Assembly (NCBI GenBank): GCA_036345935.2
Contig: JADWOT020000001.1
Coordinates: 14,296,295-14,360,294 of the forward strand
Direction of reading: 5' to 3'
From: Taenia hydatigena
Taxonomy: Eukaryota; Platyhelminthes; Cestoda; Cyclophyllidea; Taeniidae
DNA: 64,000 bases
Shown: piece by piece, positions 12,929 through 27,900 of the stretch
Layout of the letters: each line of letters starts with the position of its first letter
Position numbering within the stretch: the stretch's first letter is position 1
The notes under the pieces: model-generated
What the model was told of the DNA's origin: nothing
The model's database searches: none
What the model saw: the letters and a program-made list of their open reading frames with translations, nothing else
Made by a program: the position numbers and the translations under genes

Positions 12929-15880
12929 ATGTTCTGTTTTTCATTTTCAACATTTCGCACTCTGTGGCACACATTCGTTTATCACCATAATCACGACGAT
13001 TGCGTGTGTGATTACTCCTGACGTTCCTAAAGTGAAAGGCGTCCAGATGGCCAGTGCACGCCATCGCACTCAGTGATGTCGGAACCGGACTTCAGACCTG
13101 CTATCTAGACCCCTAGTTGCTTTGCATTTCGTCGCCCTAACTGCTCGAACATCGCTACGCGCTATCACCATACCTTACAGGTGAATCACAAGCCTGCTCT
13201 ATATCAACACTGAAGCATCGACAACATCTTAACCATCAGACGTTGGTATTGGTGTGTCTTGGTGTACAGCATCAATGCCACTCCAGCAGTTGGCCCTGGA
13301 ACCCATGGCTAGTGCACGCGCCTTTCATTCGCATCATCTGTTTACACTAGTTATGCTTGAGAACGTTCCAATTTCTGACTAAATATCGCTGCACTCTGGA
13401 AACCTCGATGGTGATGCACCAAACACCTGTCACGTACCACCCTGCGCTGTGGTTGAAGCAAGTACGTCCACATTTGTTGAAAGGCAAGTAAGCTGCGTAA
13501 ACCGTGAGCGGATTTGCATCTCCACTTGCAGTTGCATCTTTTACCCCATCGCATATCATCCCCACTCACAAACCTCCAAGGCTCATAGTGCTTGCTATTG
13601 ACAAAAGACGAGTAGCAAGAGGTGACAGTTTAAATTAATGGATGTTTTATGGGCCGGCACCAGAATATGGGCTGATAAGGACCACTGATTACAAGCGACT
13701 ACAACGTTTGCCGTGGTGAAGGTGTGTTGATAAATCAGTCTGACTCGATGAGTGAAGTGGAAAATTTCTGAAAGTAAGCACATGAATAGTAGAACCGTGT
13801 CTGGAATTTTACTTCAAGTTGGAAGGATTTTAGTCATTTGAGATTATTCTTTTGAACAAAGGCGTGTTGCGGTCGTTTTACTAAATCCGCCACAAAATTT
13901 GCCCCTTAAGAAGTGAAGTCATTAGATTGAGAATTTTCCTTAACTGCAAAGGTGCATTGTAGGTGAACAACAGTGTAAAGTTTGGTTGCAGCTAGTGCCA
14001 CCAGCAAAGTTCGTTAAGATTAATAACCATAAAGAGACGTGAATTCGGTGCATTTAATGGGATGGCAAATACATTCGCCGTTACATTTATTGACTGTCTC
14101 AGCATGCCAGGCACTTTATGCTTGGAAAGAAGACAAAAGCAATGACCATTAAGAAGGTCTAGAAACTGCACTTTGCTATGCCTGACGCATGCTTAAAGCA
14201 TCCAAATCACAAGACATCAACAGTTAAATAAATTGGACGGCTGTGCTGAATGGTACTATCCACTTGTCTTATTTAATCAGCATGATGGCAGTGATGCTAA
14301 AGATCCCTACACTTTTAATAACTGCCCACCAATGTTGGAGTGAGCAATGGCTTCATTGTCACTGCTACTGTCCTCTTCGTCATTATCATATCTTATTCTC
14401 ACGCTGCATTTCACCGTTCAGGTAGCGTCAAATCACTTGGTGTTTAGCGCTCACTCGCAACCCCAAACCTCACCCACAAGGTCAACCTATTCTACTCACA
14501 CCAAATTGAGGTACTCACGTATCCATCCATTTATCAGCTTGCACACTGATTTAAATGCTACATTAGATAAGGTGAAGAAGACCTGGTAAGGTCATGTCTG
14601 AACATACAAACATTGACCGTGAAGCACGCGATTAGTTTCACATAACAGGTTGAGTATCCACAGACTGAGGCCGTCTTTGGGTAAGACGCAACGGATGTGG
14701 TGATTAATAACCATCGGTCATACACGGCGAAAGGAGGCGAATCGGATGTAGCAGGGCACATGCAAGAGCGGACCCGTTTCCGTACAACGCAATGATTGTT
14801 CACTATATGAACCACGTCGTTCGACTTCGTCATCTTGCCATGCTTCAATTCATAACCCACGTCCATGCAGCATCAAATCATATCAACTCGCCTTGCCGCT
14901 TTACTTCTTCCCATCTCCACCTCCATTCTCCGTCTTTCATTTGCATGGTCAACGCACTAAAGGAACAGAGGATTTTCAATAGCGAAAGCACACGGCGCCT
15001 TCAAAAGCACTAAATATGAGGAGTGCATGCCAAAATGTATCCACTTTATAGCAGTAGTGTTTGACCCACCTATCAGATGTATCAATAGAAGATACTTAAA
15101 TGACTGTTACATGATGCATGGGCAAAAATCTTTTTAGTACCCTTAAGGCCACTCGAACACTAGTCCAATTCTAACAACTGAATACGTACGATAGAAAGTC
15201 TGTTGACTCTCTCAAGTCTCTTACGCAATTACTGGCGCTGTGAGTCAGTTTCTCATCTCATCGATGTTAGGAACGGCACATAAAAATTAGGCAAGAACTG
15301 CTGTTTCTTCGACTGGAATCAAAGAACTACGCTGTGCACTTAAAGCCCGTAAAGGGAGCAGATCTGATTCCGTAACCTGGTGCTGTGAAAAGACTGGCCT
15401 TAATGAGAATGACTTGGGAAGTCAACAACTAATTTGAAAGTAATGCGCAAACAATTATAGGACCAAAAAACCATTTCCACCTAATTACGAGTAGAGCATT
15501 AAGGAGGGCCTGTGGGTGAGGAAATGAGAAAAGCTTGTACAGGAATGGCTCACACGCCTACTTTTCTATCCAGTTCGAAAGACGGACCCATCGCCGACTT
15601 ATCAACTGGCAAGAAAGGGCGATGACACCTGCGCTCTTTGACTTTTGCAGCTGCCACCAGCGTAAAGGGGGTGAGGCATGCACGCACACGATATGAGAAA
15701 CCAACGCACTGTCGAGTTGCAAAACTACTAACTAATCTTCCTAGCTTCCCTAATTACATCCTTCCAAGTTTTAGTAAAATAAGAAAGCAGATCACAGGCT
15801 CTTTGCATCATTGATATCGCTGTGAAGAGATTATATTTCAAGGCCTTGTCAGACGTCACTCCCCATCCTACCCTCTGCAG

Positions 15881-16231
15881 TTCGAGCCATACTCTACGGC
15901 CCAGCTCTGCCGTAATCGCCCTTCGCGTGACAGTTACGACGACTTATTTGAATTGCCTTCTCGTGCTGTCAAACGATAGTTGCAAATGAGTGAGTCATTT
16001 GGCGTTGATATGTTCAACTACCGTGAATCCAACGCAAGCTTCTCCTCTCGTGTAACCAACCCCATTCTCTATAATAATGGTGCAATCGGCTCCCACTTAG
16101 GCCCACTAAAATACCCACCTTACAGTCCTCCTTGGGCGGATTTGAAGTCTAAGCCCACACGTTTAAACTTTGTAAGCCTTCAGAAGCAACTCACGTGTCG
16201 GCCGGTTCTCGGCATGTGTCTAGGTGTTTAA
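15881..16231 (+). pseudogene. Coding-like stretch with one in-frame TAG, unidentified
   Basis: A good splice acceptor (pyrimidine-rich tract ending ctctgcag at 15,880) is followed by an open frame. The frame starts with FEPYSTAQLC and has a normal-looking mix of charged, aromatic and Pro/Ser residues, for example YDDLFELPSRAVKR. A TAG stops it at 15,977-15,979. The same frame then stays open for 83 more codons to a TAA at 16,229-16,231, with SESFGVDMFNYRES near its start and KYPPYSPPWADLK in the middle. It could be a real last exon ending at the TAG, or a longer exon inactivated by one stop. I do not recognise the protein. It lies near the centre of the palindrome. Confidence 0.3.
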
Positions 16232-18259
16232 CTTCTAGTTTAGTCCACTATCATTAACAGCATATTAGCAAAAAGCATTACCTTCTTCGTGCCCATTTTT
16301 ATCAGCATTAAACGTTTTGGCTGCTTTAATAACTGGGCAAGCAAATATTTGAAAGGGGTCATGGGGCATTGATGCCATCAAAATGGCAAATACTCAATTA
16401 CCTTTAGTTGACTCAAAGTCGCTTTTGGTGCCTCTGCTCTTGCGATTTCTAGAAATAGGGTATGCACCATGCGGAGCAGGAAGAATTCTTAATGTAGCAC
16501 AGAGTAGGTTTCACTCAAAACGACGTGTTTTGAGGTGGCAGTCGTTAAATTGTAGTCATGTTCTCGATTTCTATGTGCATAATAATTTCATTGGACTATT
16601 TTCAACAGGAAATTCCGAGAAGCAGCTTGCACGCGTACAATCGCAAAGCAATAATGCAAAGACACAGACGACCTGCATGCAGTATTCCCTTTTTCTGCAT
16701 CCGTGTCACGAGATTGTGTGACCGGTTCCACGGAGAAAAGCCGACAATCCACAAGGATTTAAATGAGACAAATTGCCATTGCGAAATTGCAGATCATGAA
16801 GGTCAAAAAGGCACTGTATAACTGTTTTATCATTAATTTTGGCTGTTCGCACTTATACGGGATTAAAAACGCTGAATGAATTAGCTTTTGAAACATGGAA
16901 AACCGTGTGATCTCACTCGTTGAATTTAAAGCAGGTGATTTTCTGGTGGAATTTGATTTATGGGATTACTCCCAGCTGTTTTCTTTAACTATATTGTCCC
17001 AAAGAAAAACAATAAGATGTTTTGCAATATACAGCGTGGTATGCGCAATTGTTTCCTATAAGTACTGGAATGTCGCGCAACACTACACGTCATGTTTTCT
17101 TGTTGCAATGGTAACCATTTAGCTCCTAAATAGAGGATGACGGACACAAGAGCACAGTTGAGTAACAACTAGAATGGCGATAAGTTAACTCATTGTAGGC
17201 ACCGGGACAAGCAACTGTAGGGTTAGGATGAGTCAAACAAAGGCGCCCTCATTTAGCCGGAAGTTGAATAAACTTACCTTTTCCATCGTGTTAAGTATCC
17301 GACTGGCTAGAATACATAGGGTGTAGTTAGCCTGATGCGATCCACAGCACTCACACAGTAAAGAAGATGTGTTTCTTTGATTTTTCATAACAAAAGCTTT
17401 TGTGGCAAGTTAGACATGCTGAAAAGTCGCTTCGAGTGGCAAGTCACAGCACACCATTTAATGACATAGATCAACAATAAAAAAGCGCATAAAAGTCAGA
17501 GGCCGATCAGTCGATCTGTTACAGCAAATGATCGTAAAAGCAACTCAGACAGTAACACACTTCAAAATACAATAAATCTTAACAAAAAGCAACATGATCA
17601 AGTGAATAGGGTCGAAGTTCATCTACACTAAGGTGCGGAATCATCTTTTCTTTTTCACCAAAAAGAGCTAAAACTAGTGAACCAGTAAAAGGATTATCTT
17701 TTCAAAATTAGAGGACTCAGTCCCTCTTGATTTCAAATTTACTTGCAGAAGGATTTGTCATTGGGCATAATGCTGCTCAGTTCCCTCATTTAGTCTCTTC
17801 GAAGCGCTGAAATCCTTTTTCTTGGCTTTAGCATCAGGCAGTCATTCGGAAGTTTGAAAAGAAAATTGAATTCAAATGCAAAACAGAAGTGAAGATAGCC
17901 AACGGTAGAGTTTTGCATTTAAGTTGCGTTCTGTTGGAAAATGGGTGAAAATTCTACTGATCGAACGCAAATTGTCAATGGGATTGATGCAGCATTGCCA
18001 TTGACTTCTTCCTATTAAAGGTGAAGTGGAAGCAACTTGGGAGGCAGTGCGAACACTTCGAGGTGGACATTCGTGGTTGTAAAAAGCAGTGTAAACGAAA
18101 CGTGCTTGTTGTAACACTAGAAGAACATTGAAAGAGCTGAAATTCTTAGTTATGCGTGAGGAGTAGCTGCGATGGTATAAAAGAAGGGAAGAGAGAGAAT
18201 ATGCGGTTGGTAAGGAATATTGGGATTTGAATGGTAAATAGCAAGAAAGAGTGTGCGTC

Positions 18260-18958
18260 ATTGACTACGGTGCATACAGGGCCGTGGGTTTGGCAGTCTA
18301 CCAAGATTATGCTGTGCCGTTCTAGGGTAGCACGTAAGTACGCTCGGGTAAACTGCAGCAGAAGCTGAAAGCTCGGGGTCGCTGGCACACTGTCATATTT
18401 CGCTCATCTGCACTTCACTTCAGTCCCTTCTGCCAATCCTAGTTATTTTGCACTCCTCATTACATACTTCCACCATTCCATGCTGTCAATTCCTATCCCA
18501 TCATATCCTTCTTCTTCGCAATGTATTTGATTGCAGATTATTGTTCGTATATATTACTATATTGAATAAGGTAGTAACAGCATTACTATGGTCCATTGGG
18601 TGCACATAGACAAAACATTGATGACGACTGTAGTCTTAAAGCATCTGGTATGCGTACACATCTACCATTTGTCGGCTACTATAACTGACTGGAAGTATCC
18701 TGCATAATTATGCATAGAGATTGCTGCATAAACGTGCACGAGTTGGGTGCGTCCATTTCTCGACATCTGCTATCGTGTAATTTCAAACATGTGTGGGTGC
18801 CATTTGGGAAGCTGCACGAGAAATGGATCGGTACGAATAAGGTGCGTAAGATTGTTGCGCTACTTCTCCTTTTATGGTGCCATCGCAAGTGCATGAATGA
18901 CAAAGGCTTGATTTCTAAGACTTGCATTTCCTCCTTCAACAATAACATCTACTTGGCA
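18260..18958 (-). repeat. Diverged family repeats at the inner edge of the right arm
   Basis: Two pieces adjoin the right arm. Bases ~18,260-18,600 resemble right-arm bases ~23,740-24,030 in the same orientation. Shared blocks include cgtgggtttggca, a tcaattcctatcccatcat-like region, and atattgaataaggta. Bases ~18,610-18,950 instead resemble left-arm bases ~10,790-11,050 in plus orientation: ctgtagtct.aaagcat, ggaagtatcctgcat, agttgggtgc.tccattt, and gtgccattt. In the arms these two segments are over 3 kb apart, so this stretch is a rearranged mosaic of the same family. No gene is recognisable. Confidence 0.6.
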
Positions 18959-21900
18959 AGCTGTTGAGCAGCTTGAACTTAATGCAACACAAAACAGTGT
19001 ACCTCAGTTGCGTTTTTTAAACAGGCATGGTAAGGAATTAGATGATAGCCTCTGCTGGTTAATTACACAACTACAAAGGTGAGAAATACTTCGGCATCGA
19101 CTGCCTTTGATGCAAAAACCATAATAAATGAATTTGTAGAACCCTTCATTTTCCACACACTAAAGATCTACACATCTCTACTTCTCGCACAACTCATGTG
19201 CTCCCTGGCAGCTTGTTCGTAGATCTCAATGGCGCAGTTGTTTTCTAACATTCGGCTTTTTGATTATACAAATTCCTCCTAACTGTTGTACTTGATAGAT
19301 TGATAAAAAGATTGACTTGTTAAAATTGGCATCTACCCCATTTTCCTTTTAGTTAATCAAAAATATTGCCTAGGAATTGCTAGAGACACAGTAGTAGCGA
19401 GCAGATTAGTACATATATGACACGAATCTGTCCGTCTCTGGTGTACAGGGCAGCTGTGGTCAAATTAACCTTGTCTGTTCCTAAGTCAACTTCCGTTGAG
19501 CAGAATGTGCTCTACATAGACAAGAGGTTAGCTTAGGTCAAATCCCACTTCCGGTCTTTCCTGCCAAACTGCAAATTCGCACCATGAAATGATTTGGCTG
19601 TTTGAATCTAAGACATCTTCTCCTTACGCTTACTTCGGAGATGTTCAGCAAAGAGCGGTAGGAAAACAGAGACTCGTAATTTTGGTGATTAATGTTTCAG
19701 AGGCATTGTAACCACAATAGCATTAGGTCGCAGTTTCAGATCGAAGTGTCGTTCTGTTCTACAACAAAGGCGCATGGCTTTGCAGAATCGCTGGCCGAAG
19801 TAACAAAGCACTCTCTTTCAATTTTGTGATGACCTGACATTCATCGCTTCTTCGGCTGCCGCTGCTGTGAAGGAAAGCGTAACCAAAGCCGACTGCAACA
19901 TATTAGACTCAAACGCATCACAGTAAGATGAAATGTGGCTGTGTGTGATCGGATGTAATTCTATGTAACAATGTAATGGACACATTTATGCCACAACAAT
20001 AAGGCAGCCGAAATATTGACTAACATATATGAACCAACGCAGCCGCAGCGGTTGAATGAGTACCGAGACGCATAACTCAATAAACCGCGCCCATATAACC
20101 CTGGTTAGCTCGACAATCATGTACACAAGTTTTGTGTAAGATTATATGCTAAAAACTATTTTTGTCTATTGCTCGAAAATGCGGAATAGCTTTCCAAGTG
20201 AATGTAATTGCTTCAAGATTAAAGGTAGTTCATAGAAATGAAGCACTTGTCCGACATGCGTATGCGCAGTGCAGCCAAAGATAAGGTAACATTGTAACAA
20301 TTTTATGCATCTTTTCTTGTTCCAGCTTATTCCTCGAATAGGCTCACAAATGGCACACACACATTGGAAAGTACATGATGGCAAATAAGTTGTAGGGTAT
20401 TCTCTGTTGCATCTTAGAGGTCTAGAAATGGATGCACCCAACTTGTGCATCATCATGCAGGATACTTCCTGTTAGTCACCATAGTCGATCGATGGAAGAA
20501 GCGTGCTTTTACTGAATGCTTTGAGACTACAGCTGTCATGCAGATTTAGGCTGTTTGCATTCAATAAACCTCAATAAGTAGTCATCTCTAGGGTCTTGTG
20601 ATGAGAAGTATCTAATTGCATGCAAAATTGATGGTCAGAATACGCAATTGGTCTCGGTGTTGTGACTGGTTTCATCCACAATCGACTGTATGCACATCTG
20701 ATTGCTAGGTGTGAACAAATTAAACTCTTGAACTTCCCTATGATTGCTGCTAATTATTTGACAATCGTAACGCTTTCCCTCCACATTACCAGCGACCAAT
20801 TTTCTGTTGCGCTTTCAAAGGTGGGTCAGTTTAAATAGCTAAATGCAAATGGACTCACGAATTGGATATGCCAAAGTGATCATACGTCTAACTACTGAAA
20901 TTGGATTGCAATTGTAATAACCCTAAAAGAAAGTTCAATTAATAGATATTACACAGTAAGGCTATTAAATGACGAGAATCGAACAGACGCATTTTCGCTG
21001 GGATTGAATTCGTGATATAGGCCTTTCAGCAAACTAGTATCAAAAAAGAAGAAGAAGGAGATGGCTGCGGTGAAGACAAATGCGAAAGAAAATAAACCTA
21101 TCAAATTACTCCATTCAAACTTCTGCTTGCATCAAACCAACAAATCTGGCTTCTTTTGACTCCACAGGCCTTTTTGTCTCAATATCCATCCACTGTATTA
21201 GCTGACTCAATTAGATGGAATAGCGCTACGTCTAAATTACGGGTTCAAAGCAACTGAGTAAAGGCACTTTGTTGAGGCGTGTTTCTCGTTTTGTATGAGC
21301 TTAATTTACAGCGTCTTATGGTATTTGCTTACTTGCCAGGTTGGTCAGAGAATGGGAGCTGTCAAAGCACTAATCCGGTCACGTTAATCCTATTTCAGTC
21401 AGAGGTATTTACTTACAATGCTTGAGTGTGCCTGCGTTTCCAGAGGTTGTCAGCACGCTCAGACCATACTGAGGAAGACAGCATCCCTTCGAAAGGCATG
21501 GTGGCCACTTATCAGGGGAACTTCTAAAAATTTGCACGGTACTTATTGATCACTACAACCCAACTCCCATGATTGTCCACAAATGTCGTTTTCCTGCGCA
21601 CACACTCACACACACACGTGCGCTCATGAGTACGAGAAATTTGGGTTTTGGAATTAAGCGAAAAAGGCTACAACCGTTAGGGAACTTCATGACCGTAAGT
21701 GGATGCAAGTATAAAGCAGCTGCATTTTGGAAGTCTATTTCTCATAATATGATAAACATCCAAGCAAAAGGTGTAGACAAAGTCACTGATTATGGAATCA
21801 TATGCAGATATGAAATGTGGTGCACTCCGACGCGACTCTACGCACATAGAATGCATGGCGTTGTGTAAATGCGGAAAGAAGAGAGCGGATGTTTAGGAGA

Positions 21901-24900
21901 TAGTAAGGTAAAGCATAGAAAGGTAGGGGCAATATAAATATGAGAAATGGAGCTTGTATTTACAAATAAGTTGATATGACCACAACATATATTAGATGAT
22001 TGAGGGGATTGAATCTCTAATGCGGGACAGCTTTCACGATACGGGCACATTAGCAAGTAACACTAACGCATTAGTTACTGTACTCCAACATTATCACAAA
22101 TGCTATGGACATTTTACCCTTTCCTTTTAGCCAGTGTATCTTTCGCCACATCCCAATAGTCCAATATGATTTGGAAGCAAAAGTTAGACTCGTAAGCCTT
22201 AGTATATTCTCCGTATTGAAGGGTTGCCTTAGTATCACCACCAATAACCTGCTTTTAGTGAGCTGCTTGCGGAGTAGCAGAAGAAAAAAGGAAGAGATTG
22301 CGGAATGAGGGCAAACAAACGGAAATTCGACATACGCCGCTATGTAGAGCGAAGTACTAAAACGGCACACGGGCAGCATATGAAAGATTGCCAATCTGCT
22401 AGGGAATGAGGCAATTTTGAGATGAAGTAGAGGGTAGTCAAAGGAAGTTTCCTTTGATTTACTTCGTCACGGTTCACATTATCAGCAATTAAAGCGTGAT
22501 GCTTAATAACACTCGAAATTTGTATTGATTTGGGTGGTGTGAACGTCTCGAAGTGCTCCTCTGCGTCTGTTGAAGGCGAAGCTTCCTACTACACAGGCGA
22601 TATGGGCTTCTACAACAGCTGACAATGACTAAAAGCCAAAAACACATTGTTTTGTGGGTATTATCAAGGCAAGTGTGGAGGTAAGAGAAGTGCTAAATGC
22701 GTAGTCGATGAGGAATGCTGTGATTTGAAATGTGGAAAAGGAAAAAAGTGAATGAACGCTAGTGACGTCTCTGATCTAGGTGGTGCACGCACCAGTGACC
22801 TAGTCCGCTTTCAAAATCAGAGCGAAAAGTGGATTGGACCCGCCTTACGAAAATGTTGCAGCTGAGTGATCAAAATCTTACTGTATTGCTGATTGCCTCT
22901 CTCAGATCCGAATTCTTTTTAAGCCAGTAGCACTAATAATTGGTCTGTAACGTTTGGTCTGATTTTGCTTACAGAAAATGTTTCGTATTTATACGGCAGT
23001 GACGTTTTCCCTTGTCCCGTTTAGACCGAGTAGAGCTCCTAGCGATGCAGTGGTTGGATTAGTCACTTTTGCTACAGATGATGTGCCCACCTCGACGTAT
23101 ATTAACCACTACTAGACCTGTACCACGGTACAGTAAGGCAAGGAGGCAGTGGATGATGAAGCAGAATAGCGCGGGAATGATTGATAACGGATTGGCATTT
23201 TAGGCACTGCAGCACAAAAATGCGACTAAAAACTGCCCTTACAATACGGGCCTTATTTGGGAACCATCAAAGGCAATTCAGACGACACAAGTGTGGCCAA
23301 TTTCCTATCAACTTGCGGCACTCCATTTGATGCAACCAGCGAGGGAAGTGTGTTTAACCAAACGCGTCAATTGGTGGATTTCAGCACAATTTTACTATTT
23401 TAAGACTGAGGTCATGTTTTTCATTGTCAAAAAATACCTGATTTTGAACTGCATGCTGTGCAAAAACTCCTCAAATATTTCTGACAAAAATTATAATGAT
23501 GTTGCGGATACAACTAGAAGACCTAATAAATTTGATGAGGTGGAAGACATTTGATTCTAGACATAATTCTTAAAATAATGCTAGACAAGTGTTAAAAAGG
23601 CTGAAGCTCGTAGTGAGTTGTATGGAGCAGCCAAGATATTACAGAAGAAAAGAGAATTAGTGGGATATGCAATTAAATAGGAAAGTTGAGAGTTGAGTGG
23701 TTATTAAAATGATGGAATCACATATCAGCAATAGCTCTGCGTGGATGTCCGTGGGTTTGGCACCTACCGAGGTTGTGCTACGCGGGACTGGGTTACTACA
23801 CACATTAGTGACGTAAATGGAATTTTCGTGATCACTGACCCTCTTTGCTACATTTCAATTAGCTGCACCATGCTTTAGTCTTCTCTGCTACTCTTCATTC
23901 TTCTGTACTCTTCTATACACACATTTGTGCTGTTTCGCATGTCAGTTTCTATCCTATCATGCTATCCTTCCGCAGTGTACTTGATTGTGGATCATTTCAG
24001 TACATACTACGATATTGAATAAGGTAATACTAAAGCAAGGAGCAGTGACACCAGTGGTGCAAACGAATGCTCTAAGTGCGATCGGTGATCACATCAGAAA
24101 ATAAGCGTAAGCGCCTAGAAGTGTGTTTCGTGGAGTGTACCTATTTAGTTTGCATTTACAAATGCTTTTTGCAAACTTCTGAAAGAAAAAAATAATTTTT
24201 GTGACAAAAGGGAGTGAAACAAACAAAAGTGAAAGTCAGCCTGCTATGATTTACCACTATGTGGAATAATATGGAATCCGATAATATTGTCTGCTTACTA
24301 CATTCTGCGAGTGTGAAAGTACGTAAATTGTCTACGTGCATACATCAGGGCACTCTGATTCCCACTTCCACGGTCTCTCTTCAGTTACTCCGCTTAAGAG
24401 CCCATGAGTGATCCAGCCTATGACAGTAAGACTCTCCACCATCAGACGATTACAAGCGCATCCCCTTGCCTAAAACCACTGCTTTCCTATAAGACTGCAT
24501 TGCCACAATCACGTGACACCCACATCCAAACAATGTCGCTTAGTGGGAAGCTAGGGAGTTCAATTCAACTGCAAAATCAAAATGTTTCACTAAACCAAAA
24601 TTAAGTGGCTTATACTTGCCTACTTTTCAAAGAGTGTCGGCTAGAGTGATCAACAAGGCCTAGTACAGGGTCAAAGATTGCTCATGTCTACAAGAGAAGT
24701 AACTATTGCTCTGATGTTGATTCGCCGGCCTCAAAATGTCACATCAGCTATCAGTGGCAACTAGCGAGACATGGCAAATCTAGCTGTCCTTGGGACAAGC
24801 AAAACCTTAGTTGACAACTTACCATTGCCAACCAGTCGCATAACACTTCGTTCTTTCTCACAATTTGTCCATGTTAGAGATGCTAACCTACACGGGTGTT

Positions 24901-27900
24901 GCGTCAAGTGCCGATTGAATGGCTGTCAAAATTGCAGCAATTACTCGAACAAGTGGCTGTCAACATGATGCTGATTGCTGCATGAGTTGAAAGCACAGAA
25001 AGAGGAAGAGTCCGGGATAGAAGCCAAACTATTCGAAAACGGGCTGGGTTTCAGTTCGTACCTCCTTTCCATAATTTCATCAGACGAATGTCAGGCACTT
25101 AAATGCGGCGATAAATAATGTCGCGGTAGCCATGAAGTCATTGGACTGTGTTAAACTAACACCCATGAAATAAAATCTCATTAAACGACGGATGGTTGCG
25201 CCTTAAAATCACGTCATGTTATGTGAATGACCATTTGTCCAAAGAATTGATGCGATTTCCCCACTGGTCGCTTAGGCTGCCATTGATTTGTTGAAACTCA
25301 CCTCGTTTTGACTAGCCAAATGTAGCTGGTTTTCGCCGAAGCAGAGAAGCTTCGCACCTGTACTCACCGGCTACACCATGCAGATCGGTCTCTTGTAGGC
25401 TTGTGTCTGTTCTACAGGGAATCCTCAACCGTTAGTTTTGTTGGCAGCGCTTTGAATTCCAGGCATGCATGGATGAATGAAGTATATTGCATCTTGTAGG
25501 TATGAATCGCATGGGTAACATGTCGACCAGTGTTGGTGACATAACGAGCGACAAGATTGTGAAGAGCAAATCACGGTGCAAGCACTTCTGTTAGCAAATA
25601 ACGTAAAAGAGTGAGTAAGTACACGTGTTGCGATTTGCTATTATAGACATGTGTAAGCAGAGCGTTTCGAATAAAATATTTGCCCTTCCGCCATAAAATT
25701 GAGAACATTTACGGGCGTTCCAGGGAGAAGCAGCTGCCTCTTCTTCTTCTTCTGCCTCCAGTATCGTAGTAACGGCCATTAAATGGTAATTTGACTCCAA
25801 AATAATAGCAATATTTTGTTTCCATTGTAGATGCTGCAGATTTATCTGAATGATACAGCGAAAATTGAAGACCATTTACTTAGCCTGTTTTTGAATTCAC
25901 AGCAAAAGTTGAATTGGACTCGCCTTATCCCAATAGTGTGGTTGACCAAACAAAATCTTGCAACCTTTGACAGAATTGCTGGTTGCCTCTCTCACAGCCA
26001 AATTCTTTCTTAACCTAGTGGCACCTATATTTGGTAGATAACATCTGGCTTTATCTTTGTTTCCAAAAAAAGCTTGCTTCGACGCACCAATGACGTGTTT
26101 CTTTCCGCCTTTTGGAACATGTGGACCACCTAGCAGAGCAGTGATCAGGTTGATCACTTTTTATCTGCAAGTAGTGCGTCCACTTTGACGCAAATTTAAC
26201 ATTGTTAGACCTGCATCACTCTTCTCCAGACGGGTTGCTATACAACTCAGCAGGGCACAGAGATAGCAGACAATGAAGCAGAAGAGCGTGAGAAATGCCT
26301 TTTCCAAATTGGCATTTCAGACACTGCAGCAAAATATTAGACCAAAAACTGCTCGTACGATGCGAGCCTTACTAAAGAACCACTTACTTTATTTATGACA
26401 CATTTGTAAATAAGGAAAGTGTTCATAGCAGTATCGAAGGTAATTCAGACAATGCTTGTTTGCTCGATTTCCCAACAAGGTGAAGTGCTGTATTGACTAT
26501 CATCAGCAAATGGAAAACACTAGCACAAATGTGCATTTTCTGATCTTATTCCCTTATACATTATTTTCTGATTTTTACTGTCCACCTACATGGTAATTTA
26601 AACACTTCGATGTGGATCTTCAAAGCGTAATCGAGTTATTTTAGGCTACGTATTTATGACGGCAGATGTTTTAGTAATCGGCATAGTACAATGTGCGTCT
26701 GGGGATTAAAAGCTCTACTGCAGACGAAACTTTGCATCTCAGTAGATATCCGTCATAACACATTTACAAGCGGCACTAATTGAGAGATTATTGTGCTCTC
26801 GGCAGACATAACATCACAAAACGGATAGACAAACAGTTATTTCGTTTACAGCTACTGAGAAACCCGTCCGTCGTTGCATTATCTGCGCAACCATGCCTAA
26901 CTGACGATTAGGTTTTGCTCGGTCACTTTCCTCTCGGTTCTCATTTTATATCCTTTTTATGCTCTCGTAGCCGCTCTCTTTAATCCTTCGCCTATTGATC
27001 CATAGCTTCATTCTTCCCTTCAGCCACTTCCGGATGTACTCATCCACCCTGGTGTGTGCATGTCTACAAATCCAACTGCATAGTATTTTAAGCAATGTCT
27101 TTACCTCACTTTTATTCCTATTTTTCTCATCTTTTAGACACCGCTTGTTGCACTTGTCCATGCACCTTTGAATGCAATCTACGGGGTCGCATTTTTCACT
27201 GCATCAATAGAGATGCACTTATTGGTCTTTGGGTGGCACTGCTGACCCCGCTCTGACCACAATATCTACTACTGTCTCCAAAGTCACTGCTTCTTCCTTT
27301 AGCACCACGCATTTTGAAACAGTAACTTGCATCTTATTCTAGACAATAGCTTTGATTGCACACAAATGAGGAGGGATGTCACGTGGCAGCATCATTGAGG
27401 CACATAAAATGGCCTCAATGAGTGAGTCAAGATAAAGTGCTTAGATTACCTGCCATACGAAGCAAGGTAGTGTAACACGGCCAAGAGGCAGTCCTAATCT
27501 TCGACTCATCAATGGCACCTATACTCCTAAAAAATCCTTTTGCTACAAAAATGCAAAAAAAACCGCATATATGCCAAGTGAATACTAGAAATAGCACAAG
27601 CTATAAGACTAACACCCCCATTTTTCCGCAATCCTGAAAACTCGTTTGCGGCAGTAATTATTGGAGGTCTTTTTGATGCTGATGGTCAAAAGGATCTTCA
27701 AGTTGACCTCAAATGGTTCACCGATATGTATTTGCTTCATTTTCGCCCATAGAACTACTACATGTCCCTTGGTACTATGCTTCAGATGCTCATGAGCAAA
27801 TTGTAAACCACCTACCCTACGTTATGTAGAAAATATTGTACCTTCAATAGCCATTTAGTGTAAGGATGAATAAGTCTTCATGCCGAATGGACTCATCTTC

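Larger units (their letters stand above)
12379..18958. other. Spacer between palindrome arms
   Basis: This 6.58-kb stretch is not shared between the arms as an inverted pair. It contains the tRNA-like sequence at 12,850-12,928, the coding-like stretch at 15,881-16,231, and diverged family repeats at 18,260-18,958. The 112-codon frame at 16,383-16,721 and the 129-codon minus-strand frame at 17,872-18,261 have no motif I recognise. Outside these, I see nothing I can name. Confidence 0.8.
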
